Counted from the first letter of the stretch, positions 20,566-31,121 are shown. The stretch is DNA of 64,000 nucleotides from Candidatus Burkholderia humilis (GCA_001184405.1 LFMX01000022.1:1-64000); one strand, 5' to 3'. The notes: generated by a model from the letters alone, not told the origin. Program-made: numbers and translations.

Positions 20566-20752
20566 ATTCGATCAGGCACTATGGCACGCCGCGCTTGCGC
20601 CCCTGGACGCGAACTTCAATTTTCGTTCGGTGCTGGGCAATGCGCCTCCCGTTCGATCCTATCGCATCGAACCCAATGCGCCTTCGTTGGCTATCTTCGT
20701 CAGAAACGGCGCCGTCTCGATCGAAATGCCGATGGCCGTGCCCGAGCTGTCC
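20555..20752 (+). pseudogene. Unrecognised protein, cassette gene 3, 3' end deleted
   Basis: ATG at 20555 lies 11 bases inside gene 2, so translation is probably coupled. The product begins MAVEFDQALWHAALAPLDAN and continues to about IEMPMAVPEL. It then runs into sequence that makes sense only as a minus-strand isochorismatase-family gene. The LAIFVRNGAVSIEM stretch weakly resembles VAIYGDGACANPIEIAF of gene 1. The natural 3' end is lost at the junction near 20750. Confidence 0.45.
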
Positions 20753-20754
20753 CA

Positions 20755-21055
20755 TCAACTCCTGGGTATGCGGATTGTTGCGGTCGGTGACCTGATAGCA
20801 GGTGGTCACGTGGATGACCGGATGACCGTTCTCACGACAGGCGGCGAGCAGCCGCTGCACGCCGGGAATAATCTGGTCGTCGATGTGCTCGCACGTGAAG
20901 GGATTGCCCGGCCGGGTCCATGCGTTCGCGAGATCGACGTTGACCAGCGCCGGCTTCTTGCCGAATCCGACGCGCCGCTGAAAACCGCGCTGCTGATAGA
21001 GTTCGGTGGCTTCTGCAAAGACTTTCGCCAACATCTTGTTCAATCCTGCGTTCAT
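20755..21055 (-). pseudogene. Isochorismatase-family cysteine hydrolase, N-terminal fragment
   Basis: Starts MNAGLNKMLAKVFAEATELY. The core strand KPALVNVDLANAWTRPGNPF carries the catalytic Asp position typical of N-carbamoylsarcosine amidase-like hydrolases, followed by IIPGVQRLLAACRENGHPVI and TTCYQVTDRNNP. The homology ends near LMGQLG. The catalytic Lys and Cys regions are absent because the gene is joined to the opposite-strand cassette gene. Confidence 0.75.
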
Positions 21056-21224
21056 TTCTTCAATCTCCGAAAGTTTCTCTGGGACACTCGTGCCGTGTGT
21101 GCCGGCATAAAAACTATAAGGTCGACATTATTGCGATTCCAATTACTGTTTCGTCGTGTTTATTACCTTTGTTGGTATGAATCGAACCGTCGTTCACAGC
21201 GATAAAAAATGGCCCGGACCAGAC

Positions 21225-21656
21225 ACTCGATAACAAACCACCATCAAAACCAGCTGCAAACCCGACAGCACCGGCGTTCGATACAACACCGCGTTGTTCC
21301 ATGCATAGCCGCCGACGAGCCCCTGGCCGTTCACGCCCAGATAGGTGTGCAGCACGGTCGGCGAGAACGTGTACGAATCGACGAACGGATTGAACAGCAC
21401 GGCGGTCACGAAGTAGGGCGTCACGATGCGCCCGAAATGCACGCCCCCATACGGACCGCCGATGCTGACCTCCGCGCCGCGCCCGAAGAACGGCTCGCCG
21501 TCGTAGCTGCCCGAGCGGCTTCGAGGAGCCGGCCCATGCATCGACGAGACCGTATAGCTGGACCGACGACTGCGCATGCGCGACAGGCAGTTGAAGCAGT
21601 TGAAGCAACAACGCAAGCGCGGCGGCCGTTTTGACTACTGCAGGCGGGCGCGTCAT
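21225..21656 (-). pseudogene. Gram-negative porin, fragment
   Basis: Signal peptide MTRPPAVVKTAAALALLLQL to VAHAQ, then SSVQLYGLVDAWAG, the classical start of Burkholderia general porins. The frame is lost near 21530. Strands GGPYGGVHFGRIVTPYFVTA and YAWNNAVLYRTPVLSGLQL continue in another frame to about 21230, about 140 residues in all, where a ~350-residue porin is expected. It follows the MFS gene, overlapping its stop by 4 bases. Confidence 0.8.
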
Positions 21657-22431
21657 TGGTCAGCCGCCTCGCCGCTCTTGCGCGCGAACATCATCAACAG
21701 TGCGGAGGCAAAGCACGGCAACGCGCCGAAATACAGCGCGCCCTCCTTCCACGAGCCGCCATGCGCGAGCAGCGCCGTGACGCCGGCGCTTGCGATCACC
21801 GCGCCGATCGGTCCCATTGCGGTGACGATCGCGCCACCCGTCGCGCGGATCGAACGGCGAAGACGAAGCAGCCCTGCCAGCCGACCACGGGCAGCAGCAG
21901 CGCGGTCAGCCCTGCGGCAACCAGTGCACCGATCGGCCATCCGCCCTGGACGAGACTGAAGAAGAAGCCCTTACGCCGCTGCATGCGCGGATCGTCGAGC
22001 GCGACATACATTTCGTTCAGATAGGTCGCGTTGACGGTCTGCTCCGCGTAACCGAGACCCGCAAGCGAGCGCACCAGCACGCGCACCGACTGGCCCGCGT
22101 TGCCCGCCACCGCGGTGAGTCCCGAACAGAGCGCCGCGCCCGCGACGGTCGTGATCATGCCGGTGCGCCGTCCGAAGCGATCGACGATCGGCCCGACGAA
22201 AAACGCCACCACCGCCGAGCAGATCGCGACCAACGTCGCGATCTGCTCCTGCTGCGCTTCGTTCCACCCGTAATGCAGGCCGATTTTGGGTAACAGCGTG
22301 CCGAACAGAATGAAGTCATACACGGCAAATACCCACGCAAGGAAAGCAGTCCAGCTCGCGCGGCTGACGTCGTGGGCATCGACGGGCGGCGGCGTCCAGA
22401 ATGTCTGTGATACGGCTTCTTCTCGTTCCAT
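21653..22431 (-). pseudogene. MFS transporter with internal deletion
   Basis: Start MEREEAVSQTFWTPP; helices 1-6 are recognisable (ASWTAFLAWVFAVYDFILF, IVDRFGRRTGMITTVAG with the A-loop motif, VVGWQGCFVF). Near 21860 it jumps to the other frame with the last helices, GGAIVTAMGPIGAVIASAGV and LYFGALPCFASALLMMFAR. At least 150 residues between are missing. It belongs to the hydantoinase-porin operon, so it probably imported that pathway's substrate. Confidence 0.85.
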
Positions 22432-22502
22432 GATCGGATCTCCAAGGCGCGTGCGTGTGCCGGCGTCCATATCGGCGTATTAACGTCGATATGGATAGCT
22501 AA

Positions 22503-23216
22503 TTATTCGCCATAGCTGCCACCGCACGGCGCGTAATAGGCCATTGCCTCGCCCGCCTGCAGCGCGACGTTCGAGAACTTCGCGGGCATCGGCCGCACGC
22601 TGCCATCGGGAATCTCGGCGATGCAGTTGCGCATCATCGTCTCGGTGTAGTCCATCAGTTGATTATCGTCCTTGGTCTGACGCGCGGTCCGGCTGTTGTA
22701 GCCGATGAACTGCCACAGGCCGTCGTTGCGCTTGCCGCGTTCGTAGAGCTTGACGCCGGCGAACAGCATGCCTTCAGCGAAGACATCCGGAATGTCGATG
22801 ATCAACCCGGGCGTGGCCGCGCTGATATCGACGTGATGCGCCGTGTTCGTCGTAAAGCCCACCAGCTCGCCGCGCCAGAACACCGGCACGACGATGCACA
22901 AGTCCGGGCTATGACTCGCGCCGTAATACGGGTAATTGTGGATGACCACATCGCCCTCTTCCCACTTGCCGCCCTACAAACAGCAGCCGATGCCGCGCAG
23001 ATACGCGGGAATCGAGCCGATATGCAACGGCGAGCCTTCCGACTCCGTCAGCGTATTGAAGTCGAGATCGAACAACCCGGCTCCGATATCCTGCGACTCG
23101 CGGATGATCGACGAGAATGACATGCAATACAGCACGTGGCTCATCTCTTCCGCGATCGTATGCAGCGCTCCGCTGATCACCTGCAAGGTGACGGGATCGA
23201 CGCGTCCGTTTTTCAT
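22503..23216 (-). pseudogene. Hydantoinase B/oxoprolinase family protein, nonsense codon and internal deletion
   Basis: Start MKNGRVDPVTLQVISGALHT at 23216 with GAGGAG upstream. TAG at 22974-22976 interrupts RGIGCCL/GGKWEEGDVVIH, probably CAG to TAG. Afterwards YGASHSPDLCIVVPVFWRGE and THHVD-type sequence (TAHHVD) match HyuB. After MRNCIAEIPDG it passes directly to the C-terminal ALQAGEAMAYYAPCGGSYGE, so roughly half of the ~520-residue family length has been removed in frame. Confidence 0.87.
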
Positions 23217-23229
23217 GGCTGATCTCCTC

Positions 23230-25303
23230 AGGCTGCGTGGCGGTTGGCCGTTCGACACCACGCGCGCGCGATAACCCGGCGGCACGAGCGTGGTCGAGTC
23301 GCGCTGCACGACGATGGCGGGACCGTCGAGCGCATTGCCCCCGAGCAGCAGGCTGCGGTCGTAGCGCGGCGTGTCGTAGGTTGCGCCGTCGTCGAAGGTC
23401 GTGCGGCACGTGAACATCAGCGCGCGGTCGTCGGCCGCGTCGATCCTGTCGACAGCGGCGGCCACTGCAGCGCCGGCGTTTTCGCTACGCCGATCACGCG
23501 CAGGGTGACGATCTCCACCTCGACATCATCGAAGGCCCAGCCGTAGTCGCGCTTATGCTGCGCGCGGAAATTCGTCTTTAGCTGGCCGACGTTCGCGAGG
23601 CTCACCACGCCGTCCGGCATGTCGGCGCAACTCGAAGCCCTGGCCGTGTAGCGGCACTCGGCAACGCGCACGTAGTGCTGGCGATAAGCCGGCACTACGT
23701 GCGCCTCCAGCCGCGTACGGCATTGCACCGTGAGTTCGTCGATCACACCGTTGATTTTGTCGATGCCCTCTTCGGTCACGTTGTCGAGCACGGTCAGCAC
23801 CGAGCGCGTGAACTCGTACTGCATGTCGGTGACGAGCAGGCCGATCGCCGCCGTGATGTCCGGCGCAGGCGGCACGATCACCTCGCGCGCGCTGACCGCT
23901 TCCGCAAGCGCGACGCCGTTGAGCGGTCCCGCGCCCCCGAACGGCAGCAGCGCGAAACGGCGCGGATCGAAGCTCTTCACCACCGAGTTGGCGCGAATCG
24001 CGAACGACATGTTCGAGTTGAGAATGCGGATGATGCCGAGCGCCGCCTCGGTCACGCTCATGCCGAGCGGCCGCGCGATCTTCTCCTCGATGGCGCGATG
24101 CGCGAGTTCCTGATCGATCTTCACGCCGCCGAGAAATTGATCGGGGTCGAGACGCCCGAGCACCACTTGCGCATCGGTTACGGTCGGCTCGGTGCCGCCG
24201 CGTCCATAGCATGCCGGGCCCGGGTCGGCGCCCGCCGAGCGCGGACCGACGCGAAACGCGCCGCCTTCGTCGAGATAGGCGATCGAGCCGCCGCCCGCGC
24301 CCATCGTCGCCATGTCGATCATCGACGCGAGCACGGAATACGAACCCACGTACGTATCGCGCGGATTCATGATCTTGACCTGGCCATCGGGGATCGTGCT
24401 GAAGTCCACCGACGTCCCGCCGATATCGACCGTGATCACGTCGCGCACATCCGACATCGCGCCGGCCCAACATCCCCCCATCACGCCGCCCGCGAGTCCG
24501 GACATCAGGATGGACACGGGACGCTGCGCGCACATCTCGACCGTCGATACGCCGCCGTTCGACTGCATGATGCGCAGATGCGCATTGATGCCCGCGTCGC
24601 GCAGCTTGCCTTCGAGGTTGTTCAGATACAGCGCCGTCTTCGGTCCGACGAAGGCGTTCATCGCCGTCGTGGAGAAGCGCTCGTACCCGCGGATCACGTT
24701 CACCACTTCCGACGAGCACGACACGTACGCATCCGGCAGCACTGACTGAATCAGCGCCTTCGCGCGGCGTTCGTGGGTGTCGTTGAGAAACGAGTACAGG
24801 AAGCACACGATCACCGAGCCGATGCCGCGCGCCTTGAACACCTGTGCGGCATCGAGCACTTCCTGTTCGTTCAGTTCCGCCGCGACGTCGCCGTACGGCA
24901 GCATCACACGCTCGGTGATGGCGATGCGATTGCGCCGTTTCACGAGCCGATGCGACTGCCACGGCACGTCGAACTACAACGAAAAGTTGTGAGGCCGCTT
25001 GTGGCGGCCGATATGCAGGATGTCGCGAAAACCGCGCGTGGTCAGCATGCCGACCTCGGCGCCGTTGTGCTCGATCGTGATGTTGGTGGCGACGGTCGTA
25101 CCGTGCACGATCACCGAGACATCGGCGGGTTTGACGCCCGCCAGTTCACAGATCTCGAGCACACCGCGCAACACGCCCACCGACTGGTCATGAGGCGTGC
25201 TTGCGACCTTATGAACAAACACGCTCGCACAGTCGTTCTTGTCCGTCTTTTCCAGGACCAGGTCGGTGAACGTGCCGCCGACATCGACTCCTATTCTCGT
25301 CAT
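23230..25303 (-). pseudogene. Hydantoinase A/oxoprolinase family protein, nonsense codon and frameshift
   Basis: Start MTRIGVDVGGTFTDLVLEKT at 25303 with AGAGGA upstream; this is the phosphate-1 loop of the actin-like ATPase fold. TAG at 24974-24976 interrupts HNFSL/FDVPWQSHR (probably CAG). The rest is long and well preserved: ITVDIGGTSVDFSTI, GADPGPACYGRGGTEPTVTD, LLPFGGAGPLNGVALAEAV. A frame change near 23450 precedes the C-terminal domain (IVVQRDSTTLVPPGYRARVV). Subunit of an ATP-dependent hydantoinase-type enzyme with the next gene. Substrate unknown. Confidence 0.9.
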
Positions 25304-25634
25304 GACCAAATCCTCTTCTCGCGCCTTGATGAAGCGCTTCTTCCCGGATCACGGTCCCAACCGCGAAGAAGCGCACGTTCGTGCCGCCACGCTGCATAAA
25401 AGCGGAGGCAGCGATAGGAATTTGGCCCGCGCAATATTCACATGTCTATTGATATTTCAGGTGCGATTGATAGCACTTTATGCATGAATCGGCGGGGGAA
25501 ATTGTCTGCGCAAGCGCGTTTCGAACCGTGCGCTTTTCGAAGGTCCGCCGAGATGTGAAACATTGATTGCGCTGCGGCTTTTGACCGACGCTTCGATCGC
25601 GTCTAGCTCAGCGCGATGCTCCCAGGAGAGAACG
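25304..25634. other. Intergenic region, no gene seen
   Basis: About 330 bases between the hydantoinase A start and the DUF2934 gene. I see no conserved coding sequence, RNA gene or clear repeat; it should hold the two divergent promoters. Confidence 0.5.
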
Positions 25635-25820
25635 ATGAACCTACCCGCCACTGAAGAACAGATTCGCTCGCTTGCCTACCGTCTCTGGGAAGAGGCCGGC
25701 AGTCCCGAGGGCCGCTCGCAGGATTTTTAGCTTCTGGCAGAGGAACAACTCTCCGATGAACCCGGCATGCCGAACGCTGCATCGGAAAGCGAAAATCAGG
25801 AAGCATCGACGGGGTCCTGA
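25635..25820 (+). pseudogene. DUF2934-like small protein with amber codon
   Basis: GGAGAG precedes MNLPATEEQIRSLAYRLWEE, a DUF2934-type helix followed by AGSPEGRSQDF. TAG at 25728-25730 then stands where the family has Trp (DFWxLAEEQ), and LLAEEQLSDEPGMPNAASES continues in the same frame to TGA at 25820. A single TGG to TAG change explains the lesion. Confidence 0.8.
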
Positions 25821-25918
25821 TCGTCAAGAGTAGCTAAGCACCGCAATGAGTCGCTGGCCTTATCCAGGCCAACGATTCGTTCACTGCTACCATCTCACAC
25901 GCATTCACTCATCCATGC

Positions 25919-26595
25919 GTGGCGATGCCTACTTCTCAGCTTTCCGTCTATTTCTTTCTGCAAGCGGCCGTGATCGTGTTGGCGAGCCAACTCGTCGGCC
26001 GCCTGGCTCGACGCCTCGGGCAGCCGCAAGTCGTCGGCGAGATGATTGCCGGTGTTCTGCTCGGGCCGTCGCTATTCGGATTACTGCTGCCGCAGTGGCA
26101 GCAAGCGCTGTTTCCCAAAGCAACGATGGGCATGCTCTATGTCGCGGCGCAGCTCGGCGTCGGCCTCTATATGTTCATCGTCGGCACGGAGTTTCGCGCC
26201 GACCTTTTTCGCGATCGCGCAAAGAGCGCTGTGACGGTTTCCCTCGCCGGTATCGCCGCGCCGTTTGCCCTCGCCTTTGCGCTGACGCCCTGGCTTCACA
26301 CCATTCCCGGTCTCTTCGCTGCGAAAGCGCGTTTGTTCGAGGCGTCGTTGCTTTTGGGGGCCGCAATCGCCATCAACGCGTTTCCGATGCTCGCGCGCAT
26401 CATCCACGAGCGCGGGCTCGCCGGCACATCGCTCGGCACGCTGGCCCTCACAGCAGGCGCATTCGATGACGCCGCCGCCTGGTGCATCCTCGCCATCGTG
26501 CTGGCAAGTTTCGGCGGCTCCTGGATGGGCGCGTATGCGGCGATCGGAGACGGCGCGGCGTTCGCGCTCTTCATGATTCTGGTGGGGCAAAAGTG
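25919..26595 (+). pseudogene. KefB/CPA2 cation:proton antiporter, N-terminal half only
   Basis: Helices of a CPA2 exchanger: FFLQAAVIVLASQLVGRLAR, GQPQVVGEMIAGVLLGPSLF (family signature), LYMFIVGTEFRADLF, and GAFDDAAAWCILAIVLA with the conserved Asp pair. Homology stops after FMILVGQKWL near 26595; the frame stays open only because it runs antisense through the nitrile hydratase genes. About half the membrane domain is missing. Confidence 0.85.
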
Positions 26596-26599
26596 GCTG

Positions 26600-27022
26600 C
26601 GAGGGCTCGGCATAGATCCGATACACCGCCGCGCGATAAGCATCCAGCGTGTCCGAGCTCAACGCACGACCGAGCTCGATCGGCTGACCGTGCGGCGTGC
26701 GCCGCGCAGCCTCATCCCACTCGATACGCCGCGCCTCCAGCGCCTCGACACTCACGCATCCCTTCGCCGCACTGATACGCTCGAGCGCATGCAGCCAGTG
26801 CGTGTAATACGTATCGCCATGATCCGGATCGCCGGCGGCCTGGGCATCGCGGATTGCCTCGCTCAAGGCGTGCGCCCACTCTTTCCACGTGAAGACGCCG
26901 CGCTCGTGCAGCGCGAGGGTCATCGCGAACGCCTGCGCTTCCCACGGCGCGCGAAACACCGGACCGTCTTCGCCGTACGGCATGTCGGGCAAGGCGGCGC
27001 GCATGGCGTGATGCTGATTCAT
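26600..27022 (-). pseudogene. Nitrile hydratase accessory protein, 3' end deleted
   Basis: Start [20 protein letters not shown] overlaps the beta-subunit stop by 4 bases (ATGA). The pattern GPVFRAPWEAQAFAMTLALH, VFTWKEWAHALSEAI and GDTYYTHWLHALERI matches the beta-like activator of Co-type nitrile hydratases. The homology ends at or after RTPHGQPIELG and DTLDAYRAAVYRIYA, where it meets the reversed antiporter. If the natural end lies at PIEL-type sequence, damage could be limited to the extreme C-terminus. Confidence 0.65.
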
Positions 27023-27690
27023 GTTCTATCCACCGCTTCCAGATACGGCTCCCAACAATCGACATACACTAACGATACCGTCGTATCCGCGCCCCAAAGC
27101 TCGGCAGCATCGAAGCGCACGGTATAGAGCCATTGCGGATGCTCGCCGTGACCGAGCGCGTTGGCATCGGGGAAAACGTGCGCGCCGCGCACCGCGACGA
27201 TCTGCCCGCGCTTGTCGCGGCAATAACGCGGCAAACGCGTATGCGTCGATGGATTCATCTGCTTGGTGCGCACGATATCGTCGATGGCGAAGCGCGCCGC
27301 CGAAGCGGATGCGCGCTCGATCGGCGAGCCGCGCAACAACGCGGCGCGCACATCGGCGGCCTGGATGACGCGCATGTTCGGCTTGGGCGCATCGTGCGCC
27401 TTGCCGGAAGCAATCTCGTCGGCGCTCGCCAAACCCTTATCGACGATCAGCTTCTTTAAGCCTTCGAACCAGATTTCACGTGCTGTTGAGATATTGCGCA
27501 GGCGGCAGGCTTTCACGCGCGGCGCGTGAGTATCGATGTTCCATTGACCCGTCGCGCCCATCACAAGCGTCACGGCCAATACGTGCCGCTCCCAGTCGGC
27601 ATGAAAAGGCAACGCGCCGGGCGCATCGCATGCGTCTTGCGTGACCGGACCGAAGGCCTGCATGCCGCCCATATCGTGCGCCGCGTTCAT
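27019..27690 (-). CDS. nthB: Nitrile hydratase beta subunit
   Basis: 223 residues, intact. It is the non-metal subunit of the alpha2beta2 enzyme that hydrates nitriles to amides. [16 protein letters not shown] is the standard start, with [13 protein letters not shown] and a C-terminal SH3-like domain ([39 protein letters not shown]). It overlaps the alpha gene stop upstream and the activator start downstream, so the three genes were one coupled unit. Its alpha partner is frameshifted. Confidence 0.9.
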   Translation of the reverse strand: MNAAHDMGGMQAFGPVTQDACDAPGALPFHADWERHVLAVTLVMGATGQWNIDTHAPRVKACRLRNISTAREIWFEGLKKLIVDKGLASADEIASGKAHDAPKPNMRVIQAADVRAALLRGSPIERASASAARFAIDDIVRTKQMNPSTHTRLPRYCRDKRGQIVAVRGAHVFPDANALGHGEHPQWLYTVRFDAAELWGADTTVSLVYVDCWEPYLEAVDRT

Positions 27691-28338
27691 GATGCCGCTC
27701 CTTGCGCAACTTGCGATGGCGTAAACGCGAGTCCGGTGCCGATCATCGAATCACACGTGACGAGTTCGGCAAGCGCGGCTTCGTCGAGATGCTCGGTGCC
27801 GGGCGGACGCATCGGTACGACGAGATAGCGTATTTCCGCGGTCGAATTCCACACGCGCAGCGCCGTATGCGCGGGCAAATCCACGCCAAAGTCGTTCAAT
27901 ACGCCACGCGGATCGATGACCGCGCGCGACCGATACGGCGCCGACTTGTACCACACCGGCGGCAAGCCGAGCACGGACCACGGATAGCACGAACACAGCG
28001 TGCAGACGACCATGTTATGCACGTCTTCCGTGTTCTCCAAGGCGACCATATGCTCGCCCTGCCGCCCGCTAAATCCAAGCGATGCAATCGCGGCCGTGGC
28101 ATCGTCGAGCAGCCACGCGCGATACAGACGGATCGCTCCACGCCTTCGCGACGACACGCGCGCCATTGCGCGGTCCGACCTGATGCTCATAGGTCTCGAC
28201 GAAAACATCGAGCGCGTTCGGATCGATACACCCTTTTTCCACCAGCAGCGATTCCAGCGCCCGCACGCGCAAATCCATCTCCGGCAAGGCGCTGCCTTCA
28301 TGCTCGTGATCGTGATGATGATCGTGGCCGTGGCTCAT
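27687..28338 (-). pseudogene. nthA: Nitrile hydratase alpha subunit (cobalt type), frameshifted
   Basis: Start [20 protein letters not shown] with a His-rich leader, then [18 protein letters not shown] frame change near 28140 follows [11 protein letters not shown]. The metal site [11 protein letters not shown] is in the second frame; CTLCSC rather than CSLCSC indicates the cobalt class. C-terminal [20 protein letters not shown] and DSMIG complete the family sequence to 27687. One indel inactivates the metal-binding subunit. Confidence 0.9.
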
Positions 28339-28386
28339 GACGTCACCCGCGAATGAACGATGAACGAAGGTCGAACATTACCACTT

Positions 28387-29254
28387 TCAGCCGAGTTCGA
28401 ACGTCGTCACGCCAAAGACGTTCGCAAGCGGCAGGTCCGGCACTGTACGCGTGACCATGCGCGCGGTCTCGAACACGCTCGTCATGTCGTGTTCGAGCGC
28501 GAGTGCGACGGCGGCAGGATTGCTTTCGGGAACATCGAGGAACACGGTTTCGCCGGGCACCTTGCGAACGAGCGCGCGATAAAGCGTGCGCGCAATGGCG
28601 ATGTCATCGGCGAAGAGCGGGCCGATCTTGTGACCATTTCGACAGCGACGGATCACGCCGAAGCCACGCAACGTATCGCCGTCCATCGCGACGATTGCGG
28701 GCGCGTCTTCTTGCTCGATCCACGCGCGAAGAAACGCTGCACGCGGCGCGCAGAAATGCCGCGTGTCGTACGCGAGAAGATGATCGAACGGAACGCTTCG
28801 TGCATCGACTAAAGCGATGTCATCGGCCCGCTGCTCGACGCGCGCCACGCCCTCATACCGCACATTACGATAAGCCAGCTCAAATCCCGACTTGCGATAA
28901 TTCGCCTGCTGCACAAGCACGCCATCGAGCCCAATAGTGCGCTCACCAAGATACGCGATGCCCGCCTTCCATAGCGCGAGGCCCAAGCCCTTGCCGCGCC
29001 ATTGCGGCCGCACGAGATACAACGAGCGCCGCGCCGTAAGCGACCGCCGAGATGCAACCGACCGGCTCGTCATCCCACGTGCCGACGAGAAAACCATCGT
29101 GATCCACGGCATAAAACGATGCGGCGTCGTGCAGCCTGGGATTCCATCCTTCGGCGGCGGCCCAGTCGAGCGCGCGTTCGACAGCGGACACATTCATGCG
29201 CCGGATGCGGAACCGGGAATCGTCGGCAAAAGAAAAAGAGGAAGAGGTCGGCAT
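28387..29254 (-). pseudogene. GNAT-family N-acetyltransferase, frameshifted
   Basis: Start at 29254 (MPTSSSFSFADDSRFRIRRM). The first GNAT half includes AAEGWNPRLHDAASFYAVDH and EPVGCISAVAYG. A frame change near 29035 leads to LYLVRPQWRGKGLGLALWKA, the acetyl-CoA loop RxxGxG/A, and then a second domain (ARTLYRALVRKVPGETVFLD, VFGVTTFELG) typical of two-domain GNATs. One lesion. Minus strand, 48 bases before the nitrile hydratase alpha gene. Confidence 0.85.
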
Positions 29255-29365
29255 GCGCGTGTCATGAAAATGACGATGCATGCAGTGTCGCGCGTTTGAA
29301 GCGGATCGAGAAGGGTTTGTTTGTGCAGACGTGACGAAGCCAAGCGAGACGTTCGAACGTCTCGC

Positions 29366-29599
29366 TCAGGAATAGCGCCGCTCGCTGCGGCTGAAGCTCT
29401 GGCGCGAGTGCCAGTCTTCCGAGCGCATGACGTACTCGCCGTCCTCGCGCGCTTCTTCCTCGGAATCGAAGCCTTCGTCGCTATACGCAACGACTTTCAT
29501 TCCGCCTCCCGCCGCTCGTTCGACGGTGATGCCCCAATGCCACCCGCCTTCCTGCTGGAAGACATGCAGCGTGGGTTTCGACGATGTCGTCAGGTCCAT
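29366..29599 (-). CDS. Small protein of unknown function
   Basis: 77 residues, MDLTTSSKPTLHVFQQEGGW with a WHWGITVERAAGGGMKVVAY core and a charged EEEAREDGEYVMRSEDWHSR tail. It looks like a small beta-strand plus helix fold. No family recognised; codon use looks like its neighbours. Intact. Nothing further is seen between it and the cupin gene. Confidence 0.55.
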   Translation of the reverse strand: MDLTTSSKPTLHVFQQEGGWHWGITVERAAGGGMKVVAYSDEGFDSEEEAREDGEYVMRSEDWHSRQSFSRSERRYS

Positions 29600-29881
29600 A
29601 TGTTCGGCTCCCTCAAGCTGGCGTTCGTCAGGCTGACTGCCCCGCCTCGACGCGCGCCCTTGAATTACCGGGCTTTGTCGTTTGTATCGATATCACTGCT
29701 TTCCTGCTTGCGGACGCCGCGGCCCGCCAGAAACAACATACGCAATGCGATGCTGCGTTGCAACAATAGCATTCCCGAGTCGTGGCACGAATCGCACGCG
29801 AATGCGCACCATGCGCGGGAACGTTCATCAAAAGGTCTACAAAACGCGGCTTTTTGTCGCTTTACGCCGCATTGTTGGTGC

Positions 29882-30367
29882 TTATTCACCGTCCCAGTAA
29901 CCGAGCGAATCCTCTAGGCGAAACACGGCACGAAATCCTTTCACCGATGTCGCCGACACCGCTTCATCTGCGACGATCACCGCATGCCGCTCGGTATCCG
30001 GATACTCGACCACTTCCGGCGATGCCTGCGTGCTGATCGCGAGATAACGCAAATCATGCGCGCTCGTGTTGACGATCTGATGCGTCGTTTCGATTCCGCC
30101 GGGCGGGCACGCAATCACATCGCCCGCGCGAATCGCATGCGTTTCATGGCCGATGCGCATTTCGCCCTCGCCTTCAACGATAAAGAACATCTCTTCGTTG
30201 ACGCGATGATGATGATGATGAAACGGAAACGCGCGCTTGCCGGGCGTAAGCACGATCAGGCTATAGCCGAGCTTGCGCGCGCCGAGCATCGGACCGATAC
30301 GCGGCGCGACATCGGCGAGCAAAGGCTGCGGATCGAGTGCGACGAGATTGACAATGGACGCTTTCAT
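29882..30367 (-). CDS. Cupin-domain protein
   Basis: 161 residues, intact. Cupin motif 1 is visible as FPFHHHHHRVNEEMFFIVEG with metal-ligand His and Glu, and motif 2 as GDVIACPPGGIETTHQIVNT. Single-domain cupins of this kind bind a metal and act as isomerases, dioxygenases or sensors; nothing in the sequence fixes the substrate. Start MKASIVNLVALDPQPL. Confidence 0.8.
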   Translation of the reverse strand: MKASIVNLVALDPQPLLADVAPRIGPMLGARKLGYSLIVLTPGKRAFPFHHHHHRVNEEMFFIVEGEGEMRIGHETHAIRAGDVIACPPGGIETTHQIVNTSAHDLRYLAISTQASPEVVEYPDTERHAVIVADEAVSATSVKGFRAVFRLEDSLGYWDGE

Positions 30368-30394
30368 ATGATCCGTCGATTGGGGATTGTGCGG

Positions 30395-31121
30395 TCATAC
30401 GCGCATGGAATGAGGCGCATGCATGTTGCGATTGTCGTAACGATCCTGTGCGAGCCACGTTGCAATTGCCTCGCATGTCCAGTCGGCATCGTCATGCGGC
30501 AAATCATGGCCGGCCCACGCATGGACCGCATGCGACGCATGCCATTGCCGTGCGATGCGCGCCGATGCGAGCAGCAACGCCGGACATCGCGGCGCATTCG
30601 ATGCGCTTGCGCCATGCGTTTGCCTGAATGTTGACCACTGCGCGACGTCGGTATCGAATGTGTCGGTTCGATGACACGTCAGGCGGTAGATCAATTGCTC
30701 GCATTGCTGCGTATCGCGCCAATGTGCAACGATGCGTAGCGGCATGCGCCATGCCGAAGGACGCAGATGTTCATAAACGCGCGCATAAGGACGCATGCTC
30801 GTGTTGATCAGCACGAGACGTTCGATCTCATCGGGATGCCGTTGCGCCCACGCTGTTGCAACCATTGCGTCGAGCGACATGGCGAGTACGCGGCAGGGCA
30901 TCGTGACGCCGAGCGATCGCGCGCGTAATACGCACGAAGTCCGTCAGCGCGTGCACGGAAAACGGCGCGGTGCGCGTGTGTTCATCGCCATTGCCGAGCA
31001 GATCGATGAATACCACCCGCTCGTCTTCACCGATGATTCCATGCGCGCGCATCGTCGCTTCGAACGCGCCCCAGTGCCGCGTTTCGCGCGTCAGGCCGCG
31101 CAGCAGGATCCATTGCGTCAT
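30395..31121 (-). pseudogene. Alpha/beta-hydrolase, frameshifted
   Basis: Start MTQWILLRGLTRETRHWGAF at 31121, then ERVVFIDLLGNGDEHTRTAP, the oxyanion and early strands. A frame change near 30900 comes before RVLAMSLDAMVATAWAQRHP. The nucleophile elbow there reads MSLDAM, where family members have a small residue after the Ser pair. The late sequence AVHAWAGHDLPHDDADWTCE carries the catalytic Asp/His region. It is joined without a stop to the preceding M14 peptidase. Confidence 0.8.

Noticed and set aside
30190-30230. CAT/GAT-rich run as a repeat element
   Set aside because: It encodes the His-rich metal site of the cupin and is only codon repetition.
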